From NCBI RefSeq assembly GCF_006337125.1, contig NZ_CP040887.1:2790001-2854000 (forward strand): a DNA stretch of 64,000 bases, given 5' to 3'. The DNA is from Serinicoccus chungangensis. GTDB lineage: Bacteria; Actinomycetota; Actinomycetes; Actinomycetales; Dermatophilaceae. Below, in pieces: positions 21,357-29,461 of this stretch. The translations under genes were made by a program, and so were the position numbers. Below the pieces are notes generated by a model. It was not told the DNA's origin and made no database searches. It saw only the letters and a program-made list of their open reading frames with translations. Positions within the stretch are counted from its first letter, which is position 1. Each line of letters begins with the position of its first letter.

Positions 21357-22834
21357 ACCCGCTCCTCCTGACGCCGCACGATGGCGCGGCCGAGGACCAG
21401 CCAGCCGACGAACCCGATGGCGAGCGCCACGAGCACCCCGAGGTTGGCCCACGCCCAGGTGCCCTCCTTGCCCCCCAGACCGAGCGGGCCGAGGAGGTAG
21501 CCCTGCCAGTTGTTCCACGCGGCGGCCTCGGCGAAGGTGTTGATGACCAGGCCCCAGCCGACGACCGCGGCGAGGACCATGATGCCGACGGCGGTCCAGT
21601 TCCAGTCGCCGTAGCGACCGCGGGGGTCGAAGAGCGCCTGCTCGTCGTAGTCCTGGCGCCGGAGAGCCACGTCGGCCATGAGGATCCCGGCCCAGGCGGC
21701 GATCGGCACGCCCAGGGTGATGAGGAAGCTCTGGAAGGGCGCGAGGAAGCTCTGGGCGAAGAAGACGACCCAGATGGTGCCGAGGGTGAGGATGGTGCCG
21801 TCGATGAGCGCGGCGGCCGGACGCGGGATGTCGATGCCGAGGGAGAGCAGCGTCAGCCCGGAGGAGTAGATCCCGAGGACCGCGCCGCTCACCAGCGCCA
21901 GGACGGCGGCCAGCAGGAACGGCACGAGGAACCAGATCGGCAGGATCGTCGCGAGGGTGCCGATCGGGTCGTTGACGATGCCCTCCTCGAGCGCCGGTTC
22001 GGACCCGATGAGCAGCAGCCCGTAGAGGACGAGCAGGGTGGGCGCGAGGGCCCCACCCAGGGTGTTCCAGAGCACGATGGCGCCCCCGGGGGCGTCCCGG
22101 CGCTGGTAGCGCGACCAGTCGGCGGCGATGTTGATCCAGCCGAGGCCGAACCCGGTCATCAGCAGGACCAGTGCCCCGATGACCGCCTCGGTGGGACCGG
22201 CCTCGCGAGAGGTGACGGCCGCGAGGTCGATGCGGTCCAGGGTCATGAGGATGTAGGCGATCGTGGCGGCCCCGGTCAGCCAGGTGAGGATCGACTGCAG
22301 CCGCATGATCGTGTGGTAGCCCGCGACGGAGGCGCCGACGATGAGCGCGGCGATCACCGCGCACGCGAGCACCGAGGTGAGGGTCCCGCCTCCCCACCCG
22401 AGCTGGGTGAAGACGGTGGCGGTCGCCAGGACGGCCATGATGGCCAGGAACGTCTCCCAGCCCATCGAGATCAGCCACGAGAAGACTCCGGGCACCTTCT
22501 GCCCGTTGACGCCGAACGCGGCGCGCGAGAGGACCATGGTGGGTGCCGAGCCCCGCTTGCCGGCGATGGCGATGATGCCGCAGGCCAGGAAGGAGGCGAC
22601 GACCCCCAGGACGGTCACGAGGACCGCCTGGGCGAAGCTGATGCCGAAGCCGAAGACGTAGCTCGCGTAGCTGATCCCGAAGACCGAGATGTTGGCGGCG
22701 AACCAGGGCCAGAAGAGGTCGTGCGGGCGGGCCGTCCGCTCGGCCTCCGCGATGATCTCGATGCCGTTGGTCTCGACCAGGCGACGCTCGGTCTCGCTCA
22801 GCCGCGGCGCCGCTGCCGGGGGGGTCTGGCTCAT
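21353..22834 (-). CDS. NCS1-family purine/cytosine/allantoin permease
   Basis: A 493-residue membrane protein with about twelve helices. The opening LSETERRLVETNGIEIIAEAERTARPHDLFWPWFAANISV fits NCS1 transporters, as do SRAAFGVNGQKVPGVFSWL and GWINIAADWSRYQ. NCS1 symporters import nucleobases, hydantoins, allantoin or thiamine-like compounds. The start ATG (MSQTPPAAAPRL) is the first that gives a family-like N-terminus. Coupled to the hydrolase downstream (ATGA), so a catabolic import-and-hydrolyse pair is likely. Divergent from the secreted EEP-fold gene. Confidence 0.88.
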   Translation of the reverse strand: MSQTPPAAAPRLSETERRLVETNGIEIIAEAERTARPHDLFWPWFAANISVFGISYASYVFGFGISFAQAVLVTVLGVVASFLACGIIAIAGKRGSAPTMVLSRAAFGVNGQKVPGVFSWLISMGWETFLAIMAVLATATVFTQLGWGGGTLTSVLACAVIAALIVGASVAGYHTIMRLQSILTWLTGAATIAYILMTLDRIDLAAVTSREAGPTEAVIGALVLLMTGFGLGWINIAADWSRYQRRDAPGGAIVLWNTLGGALAPTLLVLYGLLLIGSEPALEEGIVNDPIGTLATILPIWFLVPFLLAAVLALVSGAVLGIYSSGLTLLSLGIDIPRPAAALIDGTILTLGTIWVVFFAQSFLAPFQSFLITLGVPIAAWAGILMADVALRRQDYDEQALFDPRGRYGDWNWTAVGIMVLAAVVGWGLVINTFAEAAAWNNWQGYLLGPLGLGGKEGTWAWANLGVLVALAIGFVGWLVLGRAIVRRQEERV

Positions 22835-22897
22835 GCGCCTACTGTCCCACAGCGGCGGGCTGGCGGTGTGTCGGTGCCACCCCCTACGGTGAGAGGT

Positions 22898-24121
22898 ATG
22901 ACGAAGCACACGGCCTCCCTCTCCGCCCTGGTGGCGGCGGCGCTGGTCGGTGCCGCCCTGACGACTCCCGCGGTCGCGGCGCCCTCCCCCGGGCCGGACC
23001 GACCGGTCGAGCTCGACGTGCGCTTCGCCACCTTCAACGCCTCCCTCAACCGCGCGAGCGAGGGCGAGCTCACCGCCGACCTCTCCACCGGTGAGGACCA
23101 GCAGGCCCGCAACGTGGCCGAGACGATCCAGCGCGCCGCCCCCGACGTGGTCCTCATCAACGAGTTCGACTACGACCGCGACAACGTCGACCTCTTCCGC
23201 GACAACTACCTCGCCGTCGGCCAGGACGGCGCCGATCCGGTCGACTACCCCTACGCCTACATCGCCCCCTCCAACACCGGGGTCCCGAGCGGTTTCGACC
23301 TCAACGACGACGGCGAGGTCGGCGGGCCCGACGACGCCTACGGCTTCGGGCTGTTCCCGGGGCAGTACGGCATGGTCGTCTACTCCCGCTTCCCCATCGA
23401 CACCGACGCCGTGCGCACCTTCCAGCGCTTCCGCTGGACCGACATGCCGGGCAACCTCATCCCGAGCGGGTTCTACGACGCGCAGGAGCGCCGGGCGCTG
23501 AGGCTGTCGAGCAAGTCGCACTGGGACGTGCCGATCCAGGTCGGTGACAAGACCGTCCACCTGCTCGCGGCGCACCCGACACCCCCGACGTTCGACGGCC
23601 CCGAGGACCGCAACGGACGCCGCAACCACGACGAGATCCGCTTCTGGGCGGACTACGTGGCGGGCCCGCAGCACTCGCGCTACATCTACGACGACCGCGG
23701 TCGCACCGGCGGGCTGGAGCCCGGTGAGCGCTTCGTCATCGCGGGCGACTACAACGCCGACCCCGACGACGGGGACTCCCGTGACGGCGCCATCACCCAG
23801 CTGCTCGACCACCCGCGCGTCGGCACCCAGGTCGTGCCGGACAGCGACGGGGCGGTCGAGGCCGCGGAGCTGCAGGGAGGGGCCAACGACTCGCACGTCG
23901 GCGACCCCGCCCACGACACCGCCGACTTCAACGACGACCCCGAGCCAGGCAACCTGCGCGTCGACTACGTCCTGCCGAGCAGGTCCCTGCCGGTGCGGGA
24001 CGCGGGGGTCTTCTGGCCGACCAGCGACGACCCGCTCTTCGACATCGTGGGCACCTACCCGTTCCCGACCAGCGACCACCGTCTCGTCTGGACCGACGTC
24101 CGGCTGCCGCACCGCCGCTGA
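22898..24121 (+). CDS. Secreted endonuclease/exonuclease/phosphatase-fold protein
   Basis: 407 residues with a Sec signal peptide (about 1-27, ending VAA-like before PSPGPD). The EEP fold is visible as VRFATFNASLNRA, VVLINEFDYDRDN (metal-binding Glu), LLAAHPTPPTF, FVIAGDYNADPDDG (catalytic Asp-x-Asn) and TSDHRLVWTDV (catalytic Asp-His). Such secreted EEP proteins may be phosphatases, sphingomyelinase-like or nucleases; the target cannot be told. A DLNDDGEVGGPDDAYGF insert looks calcium-binding. A GAGAGG sits very close to the ATG. Confidence 0.8.
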   Translation: MTKHTASLSALVAAALVGAALTTPAVAAPSPGPDRPVELDVRFATFNASLNRASEGELTADLSTGEDQQARNVAETIQRAAPDVVLINEFDYDRDNVDLFRDNYLAVGQDGADPVDYPYAYIAPSNTGVPSGFDLNDDGEVGGPDDAYGFGLFPGQYGMVVYSRFPIDTDAVRTFQRFRWTDMPGNLIPSGFYDAQERRALRLSSKSHWDVPIQVGDKTVHLLAAHPTPPTFDGPEDRNGRRNHDEIRFWADYVAGPQHSRYIYDDRGRTGGLEPGERFVIAGDYNADPDDGDSRDGAITQLLDHPRVGTQVVPDSDGAVEAAELQGGANDSHVGDPAHDTADFNDDPEPGNLRVDYVLPSRSLPVRDAGVFWPTSDDPLFDIVGTYPFPTSDHRLVWTDVRLPHRR

Positions 24122-24151
24122 GGGTGCCGGAGAGGCGCTGAGGGTGCCGGA
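24117..24151 (+). repeat. Short direct repeat across the EEP stop codon
   Basis: A 15-base direct repeat (GCTGAGGGTGCCGGA) occurs twice with a 20-base period. The first copy contains the TGA stop of the upstream gene. It looks like a recent small tandem duplication. Confidence 0.7.
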
Positions 24152-24163
24152 TACGGTGGGGGC

Positions 24164-24769
24164 ATGACGGACGGAGCACAGCCGCACGGGGGCAGGCAGC
24201 CCTCCCGCACGGGTGACGAGCAGGTGCCGCCGTTGCCCGGACCGCCCGCCTCGGGACCCCGGGACGACGTCGACCGGCCGATGACCATCATCGGCGGTCC
24301 CGCCGCGCAGGACTCGCCCGACTGGCGGCCGGACCGCACCGGCGACCAGCCCGGTGGGCTCACCTCGCCTCGCGCCGACCTCCCCACCCCGGCCCCTGCC
24401 CGCATCACCACCTTCTTCAGCTCGACCCAGCGGATCGGGCGCTGGCAGGTGCCCCAGGTCCTCACCGTGTCCGGCGGCTTCTCCGAGACCGTGCTGGACC
24501 TCCGTGAGGCGGTCGTCACCACGCCGGTCGTGGAGCTGCGCCTCAACGACGTCTTCTCCAGCTGCAAGGTCATCGTGCCGCGGGGGGTCGGCGTCGACGT
24601 CCAGGGTGGCAGCGCGCTCTTCAGCGACCTCAAGGGCGACTACGAAGGGGTCTCCGACCCGGGCAGGTGGCGGCTCAGCATCGCGCACCACGGCGCCTTC
24701 AGCAGCGTGCGCATCCTCACCCTCGACCCGGGCGAGCCCGAGCCGAAGTGGTGGCGCAAGCTCCTCTGA
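24164..24769 (+). CDS. Protein with LiaF-like C-terminal domain
   Basis: 201 residues. The first 80 are Pro/Gly-rich and probably disordered. The rest (RITTFFSSTQRIGRWQVPQV onward) matches the beta-rich C-terminal domain seen in LiaF/YvqF and in many DUF1707 proteins, where it follows membrane helices and takes part in envelope-stress sensing. No transmembrane segment is visible, so it is a soluble version. Function unknown; follows the EEP gene after about 40 bp. Confidence 0.6.
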   Translation: MTDGAQPHGGRQPSRTGDEQVPPLPGPPASGPRDDVDRPMTIIGGPAAQDSPDWRPDRTGDQPGGLTSPRADLPTPAPARITTFFSSTQRIGRWQVPQVLTVSGGFSETVLDLREAVVTTPVVELRLNDVFSSCKVIVPRGVGVDVQGGSALFSDLKGDYEGVSDPGRWRLSIAHHGAFSSVRILTLDPGEPEPKWWRKLL

Positions 24770-24853
24770 GCCAGGAGTGGGAACGGCCTTCTCCTGCGGG
24801 TCGTCCCGGCCGCTAGCCTGGGACGTCGCAGCCGGTCCTCGTCCACCGGCTCC

Positions 24854-24926
24854 GGGCCTCTAGCTCAATTGGCAGAGCTGCGGACTTTTAATCCGTAGGT
24901 TGTGGGTTCGAGCCCCACGGGGCCCA
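24854..24926 (+). tRNA. tRNA-Lys (anticodon TTT)
   Basis: 73 bases fold as a tRNA. The acceptor GGGCCTC pairs with GGGGCCC with one T-G wobble, the D-arm is GCTC..GAGC, the anticodon loop CTTTTAA reads TTT, and the T-arm GTGGG-TTCGAGC-CCCAC is perfect. The discriminator is A and CCA is not encoded. Decodes AAA/AAG. Confidence 0.97.
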
Positions 24927-25027
24927 CGTGCGGGTCCGCCCAGGCGCCCGACCACCTGGCGCACGCCCGGCCCGCGGACGACCCACCCTCTCTCCCCCGA
25001 TCGGCGTGGGCACCCTGAGGCCCCGAG

Positions 25028-25044
25028 TACTACATGCCGTAGTA
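25028..25044. promoter_or_regulatory. Operator-like dyad upstream of the alcohol dehydrogenase
   Basis: Perfect TACTAC-ATGCC-GTAGTA, 55 bp before the adh ATG. In this GC-rich sequence a 12-base AT-rich perfect dyad stands out. It resembles BlaI/MecI or CopY-type operators in the TAC..GTA core. It probably overlaps the promoter; TAGTAT or TATGCT is a plausible -10. Confidence 0.55.
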
Positions 25045-25099
25045 TGCTGGTCGCGTCGCCCGCTGGCGCTGCAGGTCCCTGTCGAACGGAAGGATCGAG

Positions 25100-26122
25100 A
25101 TGAAAGCCGCCGTCGTCCCCTCGCTCGGAGCCCCTCTGGAGATCCGTGACGTCCCCGTCCCCGAACCGGGCCCGGGTCAGGTCCTCGTCAGGGTCGAGGC
25201 CTCCGGGCTGTGCCACACCGACATCCATGCCGCCCGCGGAGAGTGGCCGGTCCGCCCGAAGATGCCGCTCATCCCGGGCCACGAGGGCGTCGGCACGGTG
25301 GTCGCCCGCGGGGACGGCGATTCCCCCGTGGAGGAGGGCGACCGGGTGGCGGTCCCGTGGTTGGGCCACGCCTGCGGCCACTGCCGCTACTGCGTCGCAG
25401 GCTGGGAGACCTACTGCCTGAGCCCCCAGTACACCGGCTACACCGTGGACGGTGGGTATGCCGAGTACGTGCTCGCGCACGCCTCGCACGTCGTCCCCGT
25501 GCCCCAGGGGGTCAGCTCCTTCGACGCCGCCCCACTCACCTGTGCGGGCGTCACGACGTTTAAGGCGCTCAAGGTCGCCCACCCGCAGCCGAACGAGACC
25601 GTCATGGTGGTCGGGGTCGGTGGACTGGGCCACCTCGGCCTCCAGTACGCCTCGGTGTTCGGAGCCAGGACGGTGGCGGTCGACGTCGAGGACGAGAAGC
25701 TGCAGCTCGCCGGCGAGCTGGGGGCCGACCACACGGTCGACGCCCGGTCGGGCCGGCAGGAGGAGGAGCTGGCCGCGCTGGGCGGGGTCGACGTGGCGCT
25801 GGTCACCGTGCCCTCCCCCGCGGCCATGCGCGCGGCGCACGCCTCGCTCAACCCGGGCGGACGGCTCGTGCTGGTCGGACTGCCCGCGGACAACCGGTTG
25901 GAGCTGCCGGTGTTCGAGACCGTCCTCAAGGGGGTCTCGGTGATCGGCTCGCTCGTGGGTACCCGCAACGACCTCGCCGACTGCTTCGCCCTGCACGCCC
26001 AGGGACGCACCCGCGTCGTCGCCGAGCCACGGCGCCTCGAGGACGTCAACGACTGCTTCGAGGAGGTGCTCTCGGGTCGCGTCCCCGCGCGCCTCGTCTT
26101 CGACCTGTCCGCGAGCGCGTAG
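25100..26122 (+). CDS. Zinc-dependent alcohol dehydrogenase (AdhP-like)
   Basis: 340 residues, MDR superfamily. Catalytic zinc ligands: C38 (GLCHTD), H61-E62 (GHEG) and C148; structural zinc ligands C92, C95, C98 and C106 in CGHCRYC and the following ETYC. The NAD site is GVGGLG (172-177) with D194-like acidic residue after the second strand. Typical for ethanol or short-chain alcohol/aldehyde interconversion, NAD-dependent. GGAAGGA lies eight bases before the ATG. The palindromic operator upstream suggests control by a dedicated repressor, which is not next to it. No other gene appears in its operon. Confidence 0.93.
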   Translation: MKAAVVPSLGAPLEIRDVPVPEPGPGQVLVRVEASGLCHTDIHAARGEWPVRPKMPLIPGHEGVGTVVARGDGDSPVEEGDRVAVPWLGHACGHCRYCVAGWETYCLSPQYTGYTVDGGYAEYVLAHASHVVPVPQGVSSFDAAPLTCAGVTTFKALKVAHPQPNETVMVVGVGGLGHLGLQYASVFGARTVAVDVEDEKLQLAGELGADHTVDARSGRQEEELAALGGVDVALVTVPSPAAMRAAHASLNPGGRLVLVGLPADNRLELPVFETVLKGVSVIGSLVGTRNDLADCFALHAQGRTRVVAEPRRLEDVNDCFEEVLSGRVPARLVFDLSASA

Positions 26123-26557
26123 GCCAGGCCGCCCCGCAGGCTGTCCACGACGGAGGTCACCAGTTGGTGCTCGGCGAACCACCGGACCGGTCCGGGCCGT
26201 CATCGCCGGGCTGTCGGCCCGGTCCCTGGACGGCGCGACCGCCTTCTCCTACCCGCTGATCTCCCTGCTCTTCCGCCAGTACCGCCGCTTCTGCGACCAC
26301 GGGCCGGTCACCCTCTCGATCCAGCGTGCCGCCATGCTCACGCACCATCCTCTCGGAGCTGGTCCAGTCGTTCGGTGAGGACGCTCCAGGTCCTCCAGAA
26401 CTCGGTTCCGTCGACTGCCTGCCCACCGCCGATCCCGTCTACTCAGTGTTGCTGACTATCGGTACATCACAAGACTGTGTACCGAGGGCAGAAGGGTCCG
26501 AGCACCTGTCGGACCGGGCACCCATACTGGGAGGGACCCGAGCGACGGAGGGGACCC
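26123..26557. other. Gene-poor stretch with no supported coding region
   Basis: About 435 bp between the alcohol dehydrogenase and the SnoaL-like gene. A plus-strand reading of about 60 codons contains AFSYPLISLLFRQYRRFCDH, aromatic and unlike neighbouring shadow frames, but has no good start and a nearby stop; it may be a remnant of a lost gene. The last 100 bp are less GC-rich and probably hold the SnoaL promoter. I cannot assign the remnant. Confidence 0.4.
26461..26483. promoter_or_regulatory. Dyad GGTACA-N11-TGTACC upstream of SnoaL-like gene
   Basis: Six-base perfect arms separated by 11 bases, about 75 bp before the GTG start. The region is AT-richer than average, as expected for a promoter, so an operator is plausible; no regulator can be named. 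Confidence 0.35.
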
Positions 26558-26962
26558 GTGACACCCACCCTCGACCCCGAGCAGACCCACCATCTCCCCG
26601 GACTGGTGCGCGCCTACCTGACCGCGCGCGACACCGGCCGGTATGCCGACGCCTCCGCCCTCTTCGCCCCGGACGCGGTGGTGGAGGACGACGGCAGGAC
26701 GCACACGGGCATCGACGCGGTCTCCGAGTGGGTCATCGAGTCGGCCACCGCCGTGGAGCACACCACCACCCTGCTCGGCCACACGGTCGTCGACGACCGG
26801 ACCGTGGACGTCCTCGTCCGCATCGACGGAGCCTTCCCGGGCGGGACCGCCACCCTGCGCCAGCGCTTCCTCACCGACTACGGCGTCATCCGGCACCTGA
26901 CGATCGAGCCGGCCCCGGACCGTGAGCTCAGGCCGGGTCCACCCGGTCCAGCACGCGGGTGA
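26558..26962 (+). CDS. SnoaL-like / NTF2-fold protein
   Basis: 134 residues. The sequence PGLVRAYLTARDTGRYADASALFAPDAVVEDDGRTHTG is the usual SnoaL-like helix-turn-strand start, and the following beta strands end FLTDYGVIRHLTIEP. Such small barrels bind or isomerise ligands, or act as polyketide-cyclase-like enzymes; no catalytic residues can be fixed. The GTG start is preferred over an upstream ATG because CGGAGGGG sits just before it. The 3' end overlaps the convergent MarR gene by 35 bp. Confidence 0.6.
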   Translation: MTPTLDPEQTHHLPGLVRAYLTARDTGRYADASALFAPDAVVEDDGRTHTGIDAVSEWVIESATAVEHTTTLLGHTVVDDRTVDVLVRIDGAFPGGTATLRQRFLTDYGVIRHLTIEPAPDRELRPGPPGPARG

Positions 26963-27395
26963 GCACCCGCAGGAGAGCGTCGCGCTCCTGCGCGCTCATC
27001 CCGTCGAGGAAGACCTGACGGACCGTGCGTACGTGGTCGGGAGCGGCGCCCTCCAGGGCCTCCCGACCGGCCGGGGTCAGCACCACGAACGACCCGCGGC
27101 CGTCCTCCGGACACTCCACCTTCTCCACCAGCCCACGGGCGCCCATGCGGCGCAGGTGGTGCGAGAGCCTCGACCGCTCCCAGTGCATCTCGTCGGCCAG
27201 CGCCGACACGCGCAGCCGTCCCTCCCCCGACTCCGAGAGCCGCACCAAGGTCTCGAAGTCCTGCAACGACAGGTCGCTGTCCTCGTGGAGCGCCCTCCCC
27301 ATGGCTGCCGGCAGCTCGGTCTGCACGCGCAGCCAGGCGCGCCACAGACGCATCTCGTCCTCGTCGAGCCAGGGGGCGGCGGGTGCGGTGGGCAT
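26928..27395 (-). CDS. MarR-family transcriptional regulator
   Basis: 155 residues with the MarR winged-helix pattern: helix LSLQDFETLVRLSESGEGRLRVSALADEMHWERSRLSHHLRRMGARGLVEK and a wing DGRGSFVVLTPAGREAL (about 45-115). Usually represses nearby genes and is released by small lipophilic ligands. It is divergent from yceI, and the 82-bp gap holds a clean palindrome and promoter, so it probably controls yceI and itself. Its end overlaps the SnoaL-like gene. Confidence 0.9.
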   Translation of the reverse strand: MPTAPAAPWLDEDEMRLWRAWLRVQTELPAAMGRALHEDSDLSLQDFETLVRLSESGEGRLRVSALADEMHWERSRLSHHLRRMGARGLVEKVECPEDGRGSFVVLTPAGREALEGAAPDHVRTVRQVFLDGMSAQERDALLRVLTRVLDRVDPA

Positions 27396-27411
27396 GGGTC
27401 CACACTAACAC

Positions 27412-27440
27412 TTGCGTGACACGTCAACAACAACTACAGT
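27412..27440 (+). promoter_or_regulatory. Probable yceI promoter
   Basis: TTGCGT and TACAGT separated by 17 bases, in the gap between divergent marR and yceI. It overlaps a second, imperfect dyad (TTGCGTGACACGTCAA). Confidence 0.5.
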
Positions 27441-27443
27441 GAC

Positions 27444-27459
27444 AGTTGACCGATCAACT
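27444..27459. promoter_or_regulatory. Operator AGTTGA-CCGA-TCAACT between marR and yceI
   Basis: A perfect 6-bp palindrome directly after the predicted -10 of yceI, where a bound MarR dimer would block initiation. Size and symmetry fit MarR sites. Confidence 0.6.
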
Positions 27460-27477
27460 ACTCGGGAAGGACTCCTC

Positions 27478-28044
27478 ATGACCGACGTCACCCCCACCTC
27501 CACCTCCCTGCACGACCTGGACGGCACCTACGCCATCGACCCCTCGCACAGCCGTGTCGGCTTCTCGACCCGGCACGCGATGGTCACCAAGGTCCGCGGC
27601 GCCTTCAACGAGATCGAGGGCAGCGCCACCACCGGCCCCGGCCTCCAGGACGCCTCCGTGCAGCTGACCATGCAGGTCGCCTCGGTCGACACGCGCTCCG
27701 CGGACCGGGACGGGCACCTGCGCTCGCCGGACTTCTTCGACGTCGAGAACTACCCCACGATGACCTTCACCTCGACCGAGGTCACCGCGGTGGACGACGG
27801 CACGCTGCGCGTCACGGGCGACCTGACGATCAAGGACGTCACCCGCCCCGTCACCGTCGACTTCGAGTACGCTGGAGCCGCGACCGACCCGTTCGGCAAC
27901 CAGCGCATCGGCTTCGAGGGCTCCACCGTCGTCAACCGCAAGGACTTCGGCCTCACCTGGAACGCCGCGCTGGAGACGGGTGGTGTCCTGGTCGCCGAGA
28001 AGGTTACCCTGGAGTTCGAGATCTCGGCCATCAAGTCCGTCTGA
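27478..28044 (+). CDS. YceI-family lipid-binding protein
   Basis: 188 residues of the YceI lipocalin-like fold: GTYAIDPSHSRVGFSTRHAMVTKVRGAFNEIEG at the N-terminus, then SADRDGHLRSPDFFDVENYPTM, LTIKDVTRPVTVDFEY and GFEGSTVVNRKDFGLTW, all family hallmarks. These bind polyisoprenoids or related lipids. No signal peptide, so this one is cytosolic, unlike E. coli YceI. GGGAAGG precedes the ATG. Likely repressed by the divergent MarR regulator through the operator between them. Confidence 0.92.
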   Translation: MTDVTPTSTSLHDLDGTYAIDPSHSRVGFSTRHAMVTKVRGAFNEIEGSATTGPGLQDASVQLTMQVASVDTRSADRDGHLRSPDFFDVENYPTMTFTSTEVTAVDDGTLRVTGDLTIKDVTRPVTVDFEYAGAATDPFGNQRIGFEGSTVVNRKDFGLTWNAALETGGVLVAEKVTLEFEISAIKSV

Positions 28045-28059
28045 TCTCGCCACACACTC

Positions 28060-28089
28060 CCCCGGACCGTGCCTGCAACCGGTCCGGGG
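28060..28089. terminator. Terminator after yceI
   Basis: Perfect 10-bp arms (CCCCGGACCG and complement) with a 10-base loop, 16 bp after the yceI stop. First of two stems in the convergent gap with the aldo/keto reductase. Confidence 0.7.
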
Positions 28090-28095
28090 TGAGCG

Positions 28096-28128
28096 CGGCC
28101 CCGCTGGACCTGTGACCCGGCGGGGCCG
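28096..28128. terminator. Second stem-loop in the yceI / aldo-keto reductase gap
   Basis: Arms CGGCCCCGC and GCGGGGCCG are perfect complements separated by 15 bases. Probably the terminator for the convergent reductase, with the first stem serving yceI. Confidence 0.6.
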
Positions 28129-28203
28129 TCGTCATGTCCGGGGACGACTCACCGGACGCCCTGCGCACGACTTAGGCGGCGCCCGCCCGCGTGTGCCGTG
28201 CGC

Positions 28204-29046
28204 TCAGCTGCGGAACTGCGTGAACTCCGCGGTCTGCGGGTCCGGGAACATCCGCTCGTCCGTGTCGAGACCGCTGATCGCGCTCATCTGCGCCTCGTCC
28301 AGCTCGAAGCCGAAGACGTCGGCGTTGGAGACGATGCGCTCCGGGGTCGCGGACTTGGGGATGACGATGCGGCCCTCCTGCAGGTGCCACCGGATGACGA
28401 CCTGTGCCGGGCTGACGCCGTGCGCCTGCGCCGCCTCGGTCACCGGCGCGAGCTCGAGGTCGGCGCCCTGGCCGATGGGCGCGTAGGCCTCGACCGCCAG
28501 CCCGGCCTCGCGGGAGGCCTGCTGGGTCTGCGGCTGCTGGAAGGAGGGGTGGACCTCGATCTGGTTGACCGCGGGCGTCACCGACGCGTCCCGCAGCAGG
28601 GCGGCGAGGTGGTCGGGAAGGAAGTTGGACACGCCGATCGCCCGGGCCGCGCCCTCGGCGTGCAGCTCCTCGAAGACCTCCCAGGTCTGCGCCGCGAGAC
28701 CCTTGCTCGGCACCGGCCAGTGGATGAGGTAGAGGTCCACGGCGTCCACGCCGAGCGCCTCGCGGGAGGCCTCGAAGGCCGTCCGGGCCCGCTCGCGCCC
28801 CTGGTCGCCGTTGCGCAGCTTGGTGGTGAGGAAGACCTCGTCCCGGGCCAGGCCGCTGGCCCGCAGCGCGGCGCCCACGCCGGCCTCGTTGTAGTAGCCC
28901 GCAGCGGTGTCGATGTGCCGGTAGCCCGCCTCCAGCGCCGCCTCCACGACCCGCTGGGTCTCCTTCTCGTCCACCTGGAAGGTGCCGAAGCCGAGCTGGG
29001 GGATGGTGACGTCGTGGGTGAGGGTGATCGTTGGCTGACTCGTCAT
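28204..29046 (-). CDS. Aldo/keto reductase
   Basis: 280 residues, NADPH-dependent AKR. Catalytic tetrad visible: D and Y in HIDTAAGYYNEAGVG, K in FLTTKLRN, H in LIHWPVP. The C-terminal IPKSATPERIVSNADVFGF binds the cofactor phosphate. Resembles AKR5-type 2,5-diketogluconate/methylglyoxal reductases. I use the ATG giving MTSQPTITL. Diverges from the small unknown gene at 29079 and probably acts in carbonyl detoxification; the natural substrate cannot be told. Confidence 0.9.
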   Translation of the reverse strand: MTSQPTITLTHDVTIPQLGFGTFQVDEKETQRVVEAALEAGYRHIDTAAGYYNEAGVGAALRASGLARDEVFLTTKLRNGDQGRERARTAFEASREALGVDAVDLYLIHWPVPSKGLAAQTWEVFEELHAEGAARAIGVSNFLPDHLAALLRDASVTPAVNQIEVHPSFQQPQTQQASREAGLAVEAYAPIGQGADLELAPVTEAAQAHGVSPAQVVIRWHLQEGRIVIPKSATPERIVSNADVFGFELDEAQMSAISGLDTDERMFPDPQTAEFTQFRS

Positions 29047-29078
29047 GCATCTCACGATACGTCGGGCACACTGGGGGC

Positions 29079-29459
29079 ATGGCATGGGACGACCTGCCCG
29101 GCGACCCGGAGCGGGAGCGGTGGGACCGCCGGGACGAGGCGGCGGCCCAGCTGCGCCTCAGCCGGCACCTGCAGCTGCAGCTGCCCGGGCTCGTCGCGCG
29201 CCGGGTCCCCGTCCGGGGGATCACGCCGGGTCCCATCCAGGGCGTGGGACGCCTGCGGATGGCCGACTCCACGACCTTCCTCGTGGGAGGTGCCGCACCC
29301 GGCAACCTCGGCCGCGTCCTGCGCGCCCTGCACGACAAGCACGCCGTCACCCTCTCCACCTGGGAGCAGCGCGAGGACGGTCTCCTGCTGACGCTGGCGG
29401 GCGTGCCCGGGAGGGAGCCGGTGCGGATCTGGCTCATCGGCCCGGACCAGCCGGACTGA
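29079..29459 (+). CDS. Small hypothetical protein
   Basis: 126 residues. The N-terminal half is charged (GDPERERWDRRDEAAAQLRLSRHLQLQLPG); the C-terminal half alternates strands (STTFLVGGAAPGNLGRVLRALHD, LLTLAGVPGREPVRIWLIGP). No family recognised. CTGGGGG lies just before the ATG. Ends two bases before the convergent pabAB stop. Confidence 0.6.
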   Translation: MAWDDLPGDPERERWDRRDEAAAQLRLSRHLQLQLPGLVARRVPVRGITPGPIQGVGRLRMADSTTFLVGGAAPGNLGRVLRALHDKHAVTLSTWEQREDGLLLTLAGVPGREPVRIWLIGPDQPD

Positions 29460-29461
29460 CC

